NCBI GenBank assembly: GCA_937926205.1
Contig: CALEYL010000077.1
Coordinates: 1-64,000 of the forward strand
Direction of reading: 5' to 3'
Length of the DNA stretch: 64,000 nt
From: an uncultured Saprospiraceae bacterium
GTDB taxonomy: Bacteria > Bacteroidota > Bacteroidia > Chitinophagales > Saprospiraceae
This document shows positions 52,449-61,577 of the stretch, in pieces (the first letter of the stretch is position 1; every line of letters starts with the position of its first letter). The notes beneath the pieces were generated by a model. That model was not told the origin of the DNA. It ran no database searches and was given only the letters and a program-made list of their open reading frames with translations. The translations under genes and the position numbers were made by a program.

Positions 52449-53550
52449 CTCCTGAATCGTTTAGTAGTTGATAAGTTGATATGCGGCGATTGTTTTTAAG
52501 GCACACCACAAAGGTGTTGCAGGCGTTCAGAATCTGTTCTCTGGAATGCCCTGCCCTCAACAGCCAGCAGAGTTTTGGCGTTTTGCTGTGGCCCATTACC
52601 GGCACGGTCCCGATGCCCTTAGCCCACAAGGCGCTGTGCAGTTGTCTTACCTGATTTTCGTTCAGTCCAACAACCGTTTGCACCGGGAAAAATCCGCCTT
52701 TTGTGGCGATGCCTGCCCGGGACAAACTGCTTTTAAACAGGCGGATGTTTTCCAGCAACTTTCGCCGCAAATCGCCGCCATTACCTGCATTTTGCAGCAG
52801 TGCCTGTTTCCCCGCAGCCAGCGATGCCGCCGAAGGCGGACTTGCATGCACACGGGTTTCACTGCGCATCCTGAAAGCATTTACCTGGCGGGTCGAACCG
52901 CTTAAAATGGCCATAGGCACGCCAAATGCTTTGGCTAAAGAGGAAATGGCGATTACTTGATTGCTGCTAATATTTAAAAACGGCAACAAGCCGCCTCCAC
53001 CATAGCCATAAGGCATTGTTGTCGTGGGGTTTCGCCCCAGCACACCCAGCGCTTGCGTATCGTCGATCACGAGCAGGCCGTTGCCGGGTTCAATCAGTTC
53101 AAGATATTCGCCTAAAGGAGCGGCCTTTCCGCAAAATGGACACCAGCCATCCGAAACGATAACAGGTCGTTGTCCAGCGCCAAGATGGGCTCTCAGAAGG
53201 CGCCGCAAATCCGTCGGGCTTTGGTGCCGAAACCGAATACAACGAACGCCTTTTCCCGCCGCCCGTTCTACTCCCCAGGCTCCAACCCGGTAGTTGTGTT
53301 CATCGATAAAGATGACCGTGTTCCTTTCAGGTAATCCGCCAAACCAATCCCAAAACAGATGAAGGGTAGAAGGGGCGACAACACCGTCTTCCAATCCTTG
53401 TAAACGGGCGAATGATTTGCCTAAAGCAACCGCATCCGGCGCTTCTTTAAAGGAGGCGGGAACCCCGGAAGTGAGTGCATCCCACCCCCGGAGTTCGCCG
53501 CTGCCTTGTCTGATGCCCAGATAGAGCGAGGTACTGAAGTCTGTTCTCAT
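52420..53550 (-). CDS. PLP-dependent aminotransferase-fold enzyme of the alpha-oxoamine synthase type
   Basis: A 376-residue protein resembling 8-amino-7-oxononanoate synthase and related acyl-CoA:amino acid condensing enzymes. The pyridoxal-phosphate Lys is in ISSLAKAFGVPMAILSGS (Lys 207), and the cofactor-binding Asp is in VIDDTQALGVLGRN, where the family usually reads DEAHSLGVLG, so the His is replaced by Gln. It is shorter at the N-terminus than biotin-pathway enzymes, and no biotin genes are near. It overlaps the 769-residue gene by four bases. It may make a small metabolite in the cluster; this is inference. Confidence 0.78.
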   Translation of the reverse strand: MRTDFSTSLYLGIRQGSGELRGWDALTSGVPASFKEAPDAVALGKSFARLQGLEDGVVAPSTLHLFWDWFGGLPERNTVIFIDEHNYRVGAWGVERAAGKGVRCIRFRHQSPTDLRRLLRAHLGAGQRPVIVSDGWCPFCGKAAPLGEYLELIEPGNGLLVIDDTQALGVLGRNPTTTMPYGYGGGGLLPFLNISSNQVIAISSLAKAFGVPMAILSGSTRQVNAFRMRSETRVHASPPSAASLAAGKQALLQNAGNGGDLRRKLLENIRLFKSSLSRAGIATKGGFFPVQTVVGLNENQVRQLHSALWAKGIGTVPVMGHSKTPKLCWLLRAGHSREQILNACNTFVVCLKNNRRISTYQLLNDSGDANRKFAQR

Positions 53551-55856
53551 TTACCTCCGGCTGCAAGTGGTTTTTTTACACTGCCGTTCTGTTGTTCTTT
53601 CAGTCGGCGGAACAAGTGAACAGAAGGCTGAGCCACATCTACTTTTTGACCTGCAGCGATGCCCTCGGCACTCAGGTCAATACCCGTTACCGCACGGTAA
53701 GCATGGATATATCCCTGAATTTCAGGCCGCCAGAAAGTAGCCCAGTTGACGGCCGCGTCGGACTTGGTGCTTTGGTCGGCCCAGTTGCCGAACCGGATGC
53801 CCAGCAGGATTTTTTCTCCGTATATGGCCAGGTAATTGAAATGCAGCACCGAAGTTTTGGTCCAGCCCATCATGTTGTTGAGCGAGGAAGTACTGTCCAT
53901 CCACGATTCGGGATACGCCACCATGTTGCGGGAAGGGAGGAATTGCCTCAATTCCGGGCGGGCCAGCAGCCATTGCTGCATCAGCATTTCTGCGCGCGCT
54001 ACGGAAGGCAGATCGCCATATTGATTGTGTGCCCCTTCGCTCAGGATCAGATGCGTTTCACGCAAGCCGTTGAGGAGCGGGAAGCCATCCGGTTTTACGG
54101 TCATGTCATCCGATTGCTTGTACATTCGGCTGGCCAGATTCAGTAAAGTGTGGAAGGCTTCAATGAATTTGGAGCGGCTGTCGGCAAACCGCATGTCTTT
54201 GGTCGCGTCTCCTTTCAGGGTAATGCCGTAGTGGTGGTCGTATTCGTAGGCGCGCCGGCGAACGGTAAGGCGGTGTTGCTCATCCTGAATGTAGCCCCAC
54301 ATCAGGTTGTTCATGGAACGCAGGGGATCAATTTCCAGGTTGGACAACGGATCGTTCATTCCCGGACCGCGAATATTCTGGAAGCGGCGGCAAATGGCAT
54401 TCAAGCCCTGCACCATCATGCTTTCTTCGTGCCAGTAAGACCAGATCAGTTCCAGATAGCAGGGATAAGTAAGCTTGTTGGAAATGATGCCGTAACAACG
54501 GTCGGCCTCCCGATCACTTGATGAAGGAGACAAATACGCTTCGAATGCTTCTTCAAAAGGCGTAAATTTCAGATCCTGATCGCTGAGTTTTTTTCTGATG
54601 ACCGCCAGATAAGGAATCGTTTTTACGCCGTTGCCGCCATTGACGGTTTCTTTGTACTTTTCAAAAAAGTCGTCCAGTTGCTTTTCATTCGGAACGCCGT
54701 TCACCAAATTTACCCGGGTTCTGAGGTCATTGATGTCCTCTTCCGTAAAACCGCGGTCCACCATACAATTCACCATGACGAAGGCTTCCGAGGCGATTTT
54801 CACAGCGCGGTAAGCATCCACATTCATGAAAGGCAGGGAACGTCGTTTGTTCAAGGCATTGTTCTTGTCATTCAGCAGCGATGCGGCAGCGCCATTGCGG
54901 TTTCCACCACAAAATATTTCTTCCATATAGTCGAAATATTTGGTGAATTTCAATTCGTCTGTCCCCCTTCTGATTAACACCCACAGCGCAACATCCGGGC
55001 TGAAATCGGAGCCAACAGGCTGCAATTGCGTTTTGAATGTCGTGGTCAGATTGGTCGCCAGCGAAGAAGCCAGAGAGGCAATGCTGTCGCTGAGTTCGTC
55101 TGCCGCCCTGCCGATGGGGCTGGCCATTGGGGCAGCGGTTCCCGGTTCAGGGAGGTAGGTTAATTCGTAGTTGACATGGAGTTCGTCGTTGAACAGGACA
55201 TCAAGACCATCTTCGGCCTCCAAATCTCCCTCTTCCGGAAAATCGAGTTCCGGAAACAAGACGACGGGTTGCGACAGCGGAACGATTTCTACTACACTGT
55301 TACCGGGTTCGCCCGGTATCAACTCGCTGTCAACAGGCGATGCTGCGTGAAACTTCAGTTTTACCAGCCAGGAAAGGGAAAATAAATCCTGTTCGCCGTT
55401 ATTGACCGGGGTGACTAAAGTTTGCAGCGAGGTACTGCTGGAAAGTATGGTGTTTCTTTCCGGTGCATCCGGGGTGTCGAAATCAGCAGGAACGGTAACG
55501 TTGCCGTTAATATCCTGAAAATGAAGCACAAGGTTGTCAATGGTAAAAACCTCGTTTTTCAATACCGAGGTGATTTTCCCGATTGGAGTCCCTGGTAAAG
55601 GATTGCCATCGCTGCCAAAGTGGCTGTCCAGCAGTCCGGCCAGTTTGTTCAGGCTTTTGAACTTGTTTTCCTTTCGGTCTTCAATGCTCAGTTCGAAAGT
55701 CATTTCAGACGTAAAAGGCGTTGAAGCTCCGATGGTCGCGTGGTTGATATCGAAATTCAGCGAATTCAGGTTGAACACAATTTCGAGCGGATCAAGAGGT
55801 CGTTCTTCATCCTGATGCGTATACCTGAGCCGCAAATTTGAAAAGTTAGCAGGCAT
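53547..55856 (-). CDS. large unrecognised protein
   Basis: A 769-residue protein with no recognised domain and no signal peptide. The N-terminal 230 residues are beta-rich (LRLRYTHQDEERPLDPLEIVF), and the remainder is largely helical with many aromatic residues (YLELIWSYWHEESMMVQGLNAICR in part; MGWTKTSVLHFNYLAIYG). It overlaps the PLP-enzyme gene by four bases and starts 12 bases after the HEVGH protein gene. It is possibly the structural or scaffold component of the cluster. Confidence 0.75.
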   Translation of the reverse strand: MPANFSNLRLRYTHQDEERPLDPLEIVFNLNSLNFDINHATIGASTPFTSEMTFELSIEDRKENKFKSLNKLAGLLDSHFGSDGNPLPGTPIGKITSVLKNEVFTIDNLVLHFQDINGNVTVPADFDTPDAPERNTILSSSTSLQTLVTPVNNGEQDLFSLSWLVKLKFHAASPVDSELIPGEPGNSVVEIVPLSQPVVLFPELDFPEEGDLEAEDGLDVLFNDELHVNYELTYLPEPGTAAPMASPIGRAADELSDSIASLASSLATNLTTTFKTQLQPVGSDFSPDVALWVLIRRGTDELKFTKYFDYMEEIFCGGNRNGAAASLLNDKNNALNKRRSLPFMNVDAYRAVKIASEAFVMVNCMVDRGFTEEDINDLRTRVNLVNGVPNEKQLDDFFEKYKETVNGGNGVKTIPYLAVIRKKLSDQDLKFTPFEEAFEAYLSPSSSDREADRCYGIISNKLTYPCYLELIWSYWHEESMMVQGLNAICRRFQNIRGPGMNDPLSNLEIDPLRSMNNLMWGYIQDEQHRLTVRRRAYEYDHHYGITLKGDATKDMRFADSRSKFIEAFHTLLNLASRMYKQSDDMTVKPDGFPLLNGLRETHLILSEGAHNQYGDLPSVARAEMLMQQWLLARPELRQFLPSRNMVAYPESWMDSTSSLNNMMGWTKTSVLHFNYLAIYGEKILLGIRFGNWADQSTKSDAAVNWATFWRPEIQGYIHAYRAVTGIDLSAEGIAAGQKVDVAQPSVHLFRRLKEQQNGSVKKPLAAGGK

Positions 55857-55868
55857 GGTTGTTAGTTT

Positions 55869-57095
55869 TTAATGGTTAAACATTTTCATCAGCGCCCATT
55901 GCCGCAAGGCTTGCGACAGCAGGCGGTTTTCCTCAAAAGGTGAAATCGTATGGTCTGCCCGCGCTTGTCCGATGGCTGCGAATACCAGACCGGGACGGGC
56001 CCTGTAAATAGCCTCCGGATTCAATCGCCACTTTTGGTAAAGCTGCCGGAGCTGGGCCGGTTGTCGGGTATTGGTCGGAAAAACCTCGCCAAACGCCGAT
56101 CCTTCCAATGCAGCAGGGCTGTGTTGGAGTACCAGGCTTGTAAAATGGGGCAGGGTTTCGCTCAAGATCCGAATCAGGTCGTTTTGCTCCCGACCAAGTT
56201 GTGCAGTCGGATACATTTGCTCCCAAAGCGCCTCCAGTTTGCCCCACTGGGGGTCAGGATAAAGCGCTTTCCCAAATGCCAGGCTTATTTTTACCCGGAT
56301 CCATGGAAAAGGATGCGGATCGCCATCGGGCATGCGAAAAACAAAATATGCAGGCAGACTCACTACGTTTATCAGGCCTGTTGTGGCACTGATGCCAAGC
56401 GTTGCTACGCTCCATACGTCAGAAAGAATCTCCGAAATCCAAAGTTCGTACAACTTCCAGGCTGTACTGCGCGCAGGTTCTGCGTTTGCTTTGTTTTCCA
56501 GTATGGGCTTAAGGGAAGCAATTAATCCCAGCAAGGCTGCTCCCTGATGCCCGACTTCGTGCACTAAAGAAGAGCCGATTCCGCTGCCCACCATACGTTC
56601 TCTCGGGATTTTGATGATCGCCACCGGGTTCTCTTTACCTCCCGGCAAACGGGTCCTGGCCCTCCTGATGGCTGCGCCATGTCCGCGGTCTAAATAGCAA
56701 ATGAGTTCGGGACGATCATAGTATTCATCATCCAGCCGGAGTACATCTGCCGCCAGCACATCCAGTCCTGCAATCCAGGCGCCGACTTCGTGCTCACTCC
56801 GCTGATTGAGGACGTCAGCAAAAATGTCAAACTGGTCAAGCAGGGAGTTGAACTGCAATTTCAGGATGCTGTAGGCACTTTGACACTTGTGAAGCGGCAT
56901 GCGGTTGTCTTGCTTCAGCACTTCGATGAACCGCTCCACTTTTTGGCGCAGTTGTTCCCTGCCTTCCTTAATGAGGTAGTAGAGGCTTCGTTGCGCTTTT
57001 GGCGATGGCGCTGCTGCGGCAACCATCGGCATGGTCCATGCAAAGGGCCGCACCTGGTGGAGGCGGACCAGCAGTGCTTTGGCTTCTTCAATCAT
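55869..57095 (-). CDS. putative metalloprotease with HEVGH motif
   Basis: A 408-residue protein. Residues 178-183 (SSLVHEVGHQGAALLG) are an HExxH-type zinc site. A Glu about 40 residues later (WISEILSDVWS) could be the third ligand, as in gluzincin-type peptidases. The rest is helical and I could not name the family. No signal peptide. The frame is open to 57161; that start would overlap the upstream gene by 43 bases, so the ATG at 57095 (MIEEAKALLVRLHQ) is preferred. It may process a neighbouring product. Confidence 0.68.
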   Translation of the reverse strand: MIEEAKALLVRLHQVRPFAWTMPMVAAAAPSPKAQRSLYYLIKEGREQLRQKVERFIEVLKQDNRMPLHKCQSAYSILKLQFNSLLDQFDIFADVLNQRSEHEVGAWIAGLDVLAADVLRLDDEYYDRPELICYLDRGHGAAIRRARTRLPGGKENPVAIIKIPRERMVGSGIGSSLVHEVGHQGAALLGLIASLKPILENKANAEPARSTAWKLYELWISEILSDVWSVATLGISATTGLINVVSLPAYFVFRMPDGDPHPFPWIRVKISLAFGKALYPDPQWGKLEALWEQMYPTAQLGREQNDLIRILSETLPHFTSLVLQHSPAALEGSAFGEVFPTNTRQPAQLRQLYQKWRLNPEAIYRARPGLVFAAIGQARADHTISPFEENRLLSQALRQWALMKMFNH

Positions 57096-57118
57096 CAGTT
57101 GACGCCCGACACCTGGCG

Positions 57119-57775
57119 CTATACGCCCTGCAGAATAATGCGATTGCCCTGTCTGTACCATGTTCCCCGGTTTTGTGAAGTGGAAGAAGAGTTGGCATAA
57201 CCGCTTTGCCCACCTTTAGGAGAACCGTCGTAACCTGACGACGCGGGTAAACCCGGGAACAAATCCCGACCGGCCTGGATGATCATGCCCCGAACAATAC
57301 GGGAACTGACCGGCCGTCCGCTCTTCACATGCGCAGCAATGCGCTTTCCGGCGATCTTTGCAACCCGGATGAAGCGTTTGGAAGCTTCAAAACGACGGTC
57401 TTGCGGGCTCGCACCTTCAAATTCCAGTCCCAGTCCGCGGGCGGCCATGTTGCCGAGCTGCCCGCCAAGGTTTGCTCCTTTAGCGCCAAAAAAACGCCCT
57501 CCTACGGCACTGCCCAGACGCGGCAATACTTGTTTGCCAAGGGATTTGAGACCCGATACAGCCTGTTTCTTCAGCTGTTGGCCGATTGGGGAATTGTAGA
57601 GCGATTTTGCGCCACTCCAGGCACTTTTGAGCAAATTGCCAAGGAAATATTCCAGCTCTTCTTCATTTTGGATACCCATCAGTTCCTGAGCCAGTTCGTT
57701 TTCGTGCATTTCATATCCGAATTCCCCCGCCAATTCCGGGTTAAACTCGTATGCTTCCTGATATTCGTAATTCAT
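57119..57775 (-). CDS. glycine-rich basic protein, paralogue of the acidic-repeat protein
   Basis: A 218-residue protein. An acidic N-terminus (NELAQELMGIQNEEELEYFL) is followed by a basic Gly/Ala/Leu stretch (residues 50-115, KQVLPRLGSAVGGRFFGAKG), a helical region and a Gly/Ser tail ending RGTWYRQGNRIILQGV. Start, hydrophobic core and end align with the 268-residue neighbour; in both, the last residues follow GTW-RQGN-II-GV. The hydrophobic GxxxG-rich part could insert in membranes or self-assemble. The family is widespread in large-genome bacteria to my knowledge but has no established function. Confidence 0.75.
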   Translation of the reverse strand: MNYEYQEAYEFNPELAGEFGYEMHENELAQELMGIQNEEELEYFLGNLLKSAWSGAKSLYNSPIGQQLKKQAVSGLKSLGKQVLPRLGSAVGGRFFGAKGANLGGQLGNMAARGLGLEFEGASPQDRRFEASKRFIRVAKIAGKRIAAHVKSGRPVSSRIVRGMIIQAGRDLFPGLPASSGYDGSPKGGQSGYANSSSTSQNRGTWYRQGNRIILQGV

Positions 57776-57892
57776 TGATTTAGAATTTTTAGGTTAAAGA
57801 ATGAAGCAATAGACCACCAGGGGCACCTCCCGGAAACTTGCTTTTCGGGTACCGGATGCACCTGTCAAAAGGCTTGTCTGAAAAGGGGAGGT

Positions 57893-58699
57893 TTATACTC
57901 CGTAGATGATGATTTGATTGCCTTGACGCGACCACGTTCCCGATTGACCGGAAGAATAAGAATCGCTGCCACCGCTGCTGTAGCTGCCGCTGCCGCCACC
58001 GCTGTAACTGCCGGTGGATGTTCCTCCTGACGGGCGCAAGAGCCCCGGAGCATGTTTGGCAGCCGCCTGTTTGATAGATTTAGAAACAATGGCTTTGGGA
58101 TTCCCTCCTTTCGGTGCGTTCTTTATGGTGTTTTTGGTGGCTGCTGTTGCCAGTCGTACATAACGTTTTGCCATTTCAAATTCCAGATCTTCATTGCTCA
58201 TGCCTTCAGACTGAATTTCAAACAGTTTTGTGGCCATACTGCCCAGTTTGCCACCGATCATACCACCAACCGGACCGCCAAAAAACGTTCCTGCCGCTTT
58301 TCCCAGAATGGGTAAACCTACTTTTGCAACGGATTTTAGTCCGCCGATCAGTTTGCGCCCCAGGCCAGATTTTGCAAAACTGGAAACACCCCGACCTACT
58401 TTTTTGACGAGGCTTCCGAGAAATTGCTCCAGTTCCTGTTCGTTCGTCACTGATAACAATTCAGCTGCCAGTTCGTATTCCAGTTCTTCGCTCAGGCCTT
58501 CCCCTTCCCATTCGCCTTCCCACTCGCCTTCCCATTCCCACTCGCCTTCTCCTTCGTAGGCGTATTCTCCTTCCCCCTCAAATTCATATTCGCCTTCACC
58601 TTCCCATTCGCCTTCCCATTCACCTTCGTATTCGCCTTCGTTGAGGAAACCATATTCCTGATTGAATTCCTCATTCATGATTTTATCCATATCGTGCAT
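57893..58699 (-). CDS. acidic E-G-aromatic repeat protein with conserved C-terminus
   Basis: A 268-residue protein. Residues 20-70 are a low-complexity run of repeating Glu, Gly, Trp and Tyr (units like EGEWEG and EGEYEF), encoded by a repetitive DNA tract at about 58490-58640. Then come ELAAELLSVTNEQELEQFLG, a basic Gly/Ala-rich core (KAAGTFFGGPVGGMIGG), a helical part and a Ser/Gly tail ending SGTWSRQGNQIIIYGV. It is the first gene of the minus-strand cluster; 117 bases separate it from its paralogue. A surface, matrix or self-assembly role is possible. Confidence 0.78.
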   Translation of the reverse strand: MHDMDKIMNEEFNQEYGFLNEGEYEGEWEGEWEGEGEYEFEGEGEYAYEGEGEWEWEGEWEGEWEGEGLSEELEYELAAELLSVTNEQELEQFLGSLVKKVGRGVSSFAKSGLGRKLIGGLKSVAKVGLPILGKAAGTFFGGPVGGMIGGKLGSMATKLFEIQSEGMSNEDLEFEMAKRYVRLATAATKNTIKNAPKGGNPKAIVSKSIKQAAAKHAPGLLRPSGGTSTGSYSGGGSGSYSSGGSDSYSSGQSGTWSRQGNQIIIYGV

Positions 58700-58909
58700 G
58701 GCTCATAATTTTTAATGTGAATAAATTTGATTGAATACCCTGCGGGCGATGTCATGACATACTCCATAAGGCAAGCACTGTGCCAATGGGCCAAAAGGCC
58801 TGTTTTTGGGCATTTTGGCGAAAAAGTCTTCGTTTGTCTGGAAAAATGGATGGCGTTACCGAAAAAAAATTCGGGGAATGGCTGGCAAGGGGCAGGTTGG
58901 AAGGAAGTC

Positions 58910-58930
58910 CATCCCATGATCATGGTATTG
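58910..58930. promoter_or_regulatory. palindromic site shared by two promoters, copy 1
   Basis: The 21 bases are identical to 61578-61598 and centre on the perfect palindrome CCATGATCATGG. Copy 1 lies 47 bases before the NarL-type regulator gene, on the divergent side of the cluster start at 58699. A weak promoter may follow (TTG at 58928-58930, a -7-like box near 58951). The rest of 58700-58976 has no recognised gene. Confidence 0.6.
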
Positions 58931-58976
58931 CCCATTTCACAATTTCCCCCTATTCTTACCCTCAAATCCGCGGACC

Positions 58977-59600
58977 ATGATCAAAATTGCCATTTACGAA
59001 GACAACCACGCCCTGCGCGAAGCCCTGGAAATACTGATTACCGGTGTTCCGGGTTTTGAACTGGTGGGCGCTTACCCCAATTGCATCCACATCGAAGCCG
59101 ATCTGCGCCGCGCTGAACCCGATGTCATCCTGATGGACATCGACCTGCCCGAACGCAGCGGCATCGAAGGCGCCTACATCGTGAAGCAGCAGGCTCCGAC
59201 AGTCGAAGTGCTCATGCTCACTGTTTTCGACGACAACGATAAGGTCTTTCAGGCAGTCTGCGCCGGCGCCAGCGGCTACCTGCTCAAAAAAACGCCCCCT
59301 GCCAAAATTCTGGAAGCCATCGAAGACATCTACAATGGCGGCGCCCCCATGACGCCGGTCATCGCCCGCAAAGTGCTGCAACTCTTTCCCCGCACCCCCG
59401 CCGTGAACACCGAAACGGACAAACTCACCCCCCGCGAACAGGAAGTCCTCAGCAGCCTCGCCAAAGGCAACAGCTACAAAATGGTCGCCGGCGAACTCGG
59501 CATCAGCATCGAAACGGTACGCACCCACATCAAAAGGATTTATGAAAAACTGCACGTGCACTCGGTGGCGGAGGCGATTGCGAAAGCGTTTTTGAAGTAA
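58977..59600 (+). CDS. NarL/LuxR family response regulator
   Basis: A 207-residue protein. The receiver domain (residues 1-120) has the phosphoacceptor in VILMDIDLPERSGI and the conserved Lys in YLLKKTPP. The LuxR-type DNA-binding domain (residues 140-205) reads LTPREQEVLSSLAKGNSYKMV and ETVRTHIKRIYEKLHV. No kinase gene is adjacent, so it is an orphan regulator. Its position next to the divergently transcribed cluster at 48.8-58.7 kb makes it a candidate controller of that cluster, which is inference. Confidence 0.92.
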   Translation: MIKIAIYEDNHALREALEILITGVPGFELVGAYPNCIHIEADLRRAEPDVILMDIDLPERSGIEGAYIVKQQAPTVEVLMLTVFDDNDKVFQAVCAGASGYLLKKTPPAKILEAIEDIYNGGAPMTPVIARKVLQLFPRTPAVNTETDKLTPREQEVLSSLAKGNSYKMVAGELGISIETVRTHIKRIYEKLHVHSVAEAIAKAFLK

Positions 59601-59842
59601 AAACGGTGATCGGATTGCGGGAGAAATTTGGTGAAATGATTGGGCTGTTTTTTCGACGAGGAAAAATCGGAATGTTTTGAATTTAGCGTTAATTTTGAAG
59701 TTTAATTTTAATATTTTGCATTTCAATGTGCTTTTTTGGGCATGATTTAAAAAATTTGCACAACTTTATGCGGCGTGTTTCTCTAAATACATTAAAGAAA
59801 AGTGTCGCCTTGCCTGAAATAGCAAACTGATACTGCAACCAT

Positions 59843-61117
59843 ATGAACAACCCAACCCAGCTCCGCACCCTTCTCTCTTCTGCCCGCACCGAAGAGGCGC
59901 TGGAGCAACTAGCTACCTGGTCACAAACCCAATCTCCCGTCTGGCGGCAGGCGGCACTCCTGTTGCAGGCTTCCTGGGCCAACAACGAACAACAAGCCAA
60001 CAGTGGCCTCATCGTCAGCGAAGAAGCCGATCGAACCCGTAACCGCATCACTGCAGGAGCGCTGGACTTAATAGATGAAATCGAAAGCGGTGTTTCGGCG
60101 CCCAGAGCTGTTCTGGAAGGGCTGCAGAAGCAGTTTCTGAACGAGCAGGTTGCAGCAGTGATGCAGAGTGGGGTTGTGACCAACCTGAGCAACAGCAACA
60201 TCAATGTGCAGGGCAGCCAGGATGTGGTAATCGGATCGGGGAACGTCATCACCAAAAAGAAGATCGCCGGACTGGCGCGCGGGCAGTTTTTTGCATTGGT
60301 GTTCGGCATACTGGTGCTGATTATCGGTGGTTATTATGGGGTGGGGGCACTGCGAAGCGGGCAGGCGTCTGCGTATATTTCGCTTCAGGAAATTCAAAAA
60401 GAGCTTAAGCTGCGCAGCGATTTGGATGCTGATTTGGGCAAACGCCTGGAAGCCAACAAACCGGAAATAGACAAATGGCTGGCAGAGGCCATGACCGCTC
60501 TCAGAAACAAAGATTATGCCACTGCAGTACCTTATCTGGAAAAGGTAGCCGAGCAGGCGCCTTTGGCAACCGTTCGGCAAAATCTGGCTTATGCCTACGA
60601 GCAGCTCGGCAATGCCGATAAAGCAAGGGAAAACCTCGAAGCAGCCAAAAGAATCAACCCAAATCTGGATATGGGTAAATCATATGCTGAGCTAAAAGGC
60701 AAACGGACTAATTTACTGGCGCCTGAGAATGGAGGGATTATTTTGGCTTCCTCGGGCGTGCACATGGAAAAGCTTGTCGATGGGAGTGATCGTGGAGAGA
60801 TATTTACCAACCATGATTTTGCGGTATGGAGTTTTAAAGACAAAAAAACGGCAACTTTTGATCAGTTCAAATACCTCGTGCCGGGGAGCGGTAATTCTCA
60901 GTTTCTTGACTTTGAATTGTCATACGGCAATGATTCTCCCACAGGTACATTTACTGTGATTGGCAAGTATAAAGCAATTAATGCCTTGCTTACGGAAACA
61001 CCTTTTCAGGAATTTAACTTCTCGCCGGTGACGGCCAGGTACTTTAAAATTGAATTACAGGAGCAATCGCCTAATGGGTTTGCTTATGAAGTGCAGCTTA
61101 TGGGCGAGTTAAAATAA
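59843..61117 (+). CDS. EAD - transmembrane - TPR - discoidin-like protein
   Basis: A 424-residue protein. Residues 5-80 match an effector-associated domain (QLRTLLSSARTEEALEQL; GLIVSEEADRTRNRIT; LDLIDEI). Residues 117-138 (NSNINVQGSQDVVIGSGN) are a short Gly/Asn-rich beta-prone segment, reminiscent of amyloid-like signalling motifs. A membrane segment follows (FFALVFGILVLIIGGYYG, 149-170). Residues 205-265 contain TPR helices, and the C-terminus (285-424) is a beta-sandwich resembling discoidin or F5/8 domains (ARYFKIELQEQSPNG). Predicted topology: EAD inside, sensor part outside. A role in coupling outside signals to EAD-linked effectors is inference. Confidence 0.72.
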   Translation: MNNPTQLRTLLSSARTEEALEQLATWSQTQSPVWRQAALLLQASWANNEQQANSGLIVSEEADRTRNRITAGALDLIDEIESGVSAPRAVLEGLQKQFLNEQVAAVMQSGVVTNLSNSNINVQGSQDVVIGSGNVITKKKIAGLARGQFFALVFGILVLIIGGYYGVGALRSGQASAYISLQEIQKELKLRSDLDADLGKRLEANKPEIDKWLAEAMTALRNKDYATAVPYLEKVAEQAPLATVRQNLAYAYEQLGNADKARENLEAAKRINPNLDMGKSYAELKGKRTNLLAPENGGIILASSGVHMEKLVDGSDRGEIFTNHDFAVWSFKDKKTATFDQFKYLVPGSGNSQFLDFELSYGNDSPTGTFTVIGKYKAINALLTETPFQEFNFSPVTARYFKIELQEQSPNGFAYEVQLMGELK

Positions 61118-61368
61118 ATTTATCCTGCATCAAGAGCACTGAAACATGAATTCCCACCTTAAAAATCTGGTTAAACCTATGGCTTTTCCCTGTATCCGCC
61201 GGATACGTTGATTCAGCCTGCGGCGACAAAAAGTACCAAAAAGTATTTTTGTTGAAAACCTAAGACATCAGGTCAAGTAGATGCCATTCTCATGCCCCCG
61301 ACTGTCATAAATTGAAGTTTATCTGATTAAAATAATATACCTCACTTTGCCAGGTTTTGGGCAAGGAA

Positions 61369-61399
61369 GATTTCTGAAATCTCAAAGATTTCGGAAATC
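61369..61399. repeat. two adjacent GATTTC-x-GAAATC palindromes
   Basis: GATTTCTGAAATC at 61369-61381 and GATTTCGGAAATC at 61387-61399. They lie in a 676-base stretch (61118-61793) without a convincing gene; the 84-codon frame across it has no recognised features. Confidence 0.55.
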
Positions 61400-61577
61400 C
61401 GGCACTCGCAAAATGCACAATACCTGCCAACTCATAGGATATAAACCCTATACAAAACTCATGACAACAAAATCAATTGGAACTCAGATAACCGTCGCCG
61501 AGGCCATCAAAGTGGGCAAAACTTGTTCCGCTCAGCGGGAGGAAAAGATGCAACGTGTTGCGCCCTGGCTACCCCCT

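Noticed and set aside
58727..59059. 110-codon gene before the NarL regulator
   Set aside because: It overlaps the start of the regulator in another frame and crosses the palindromic site.
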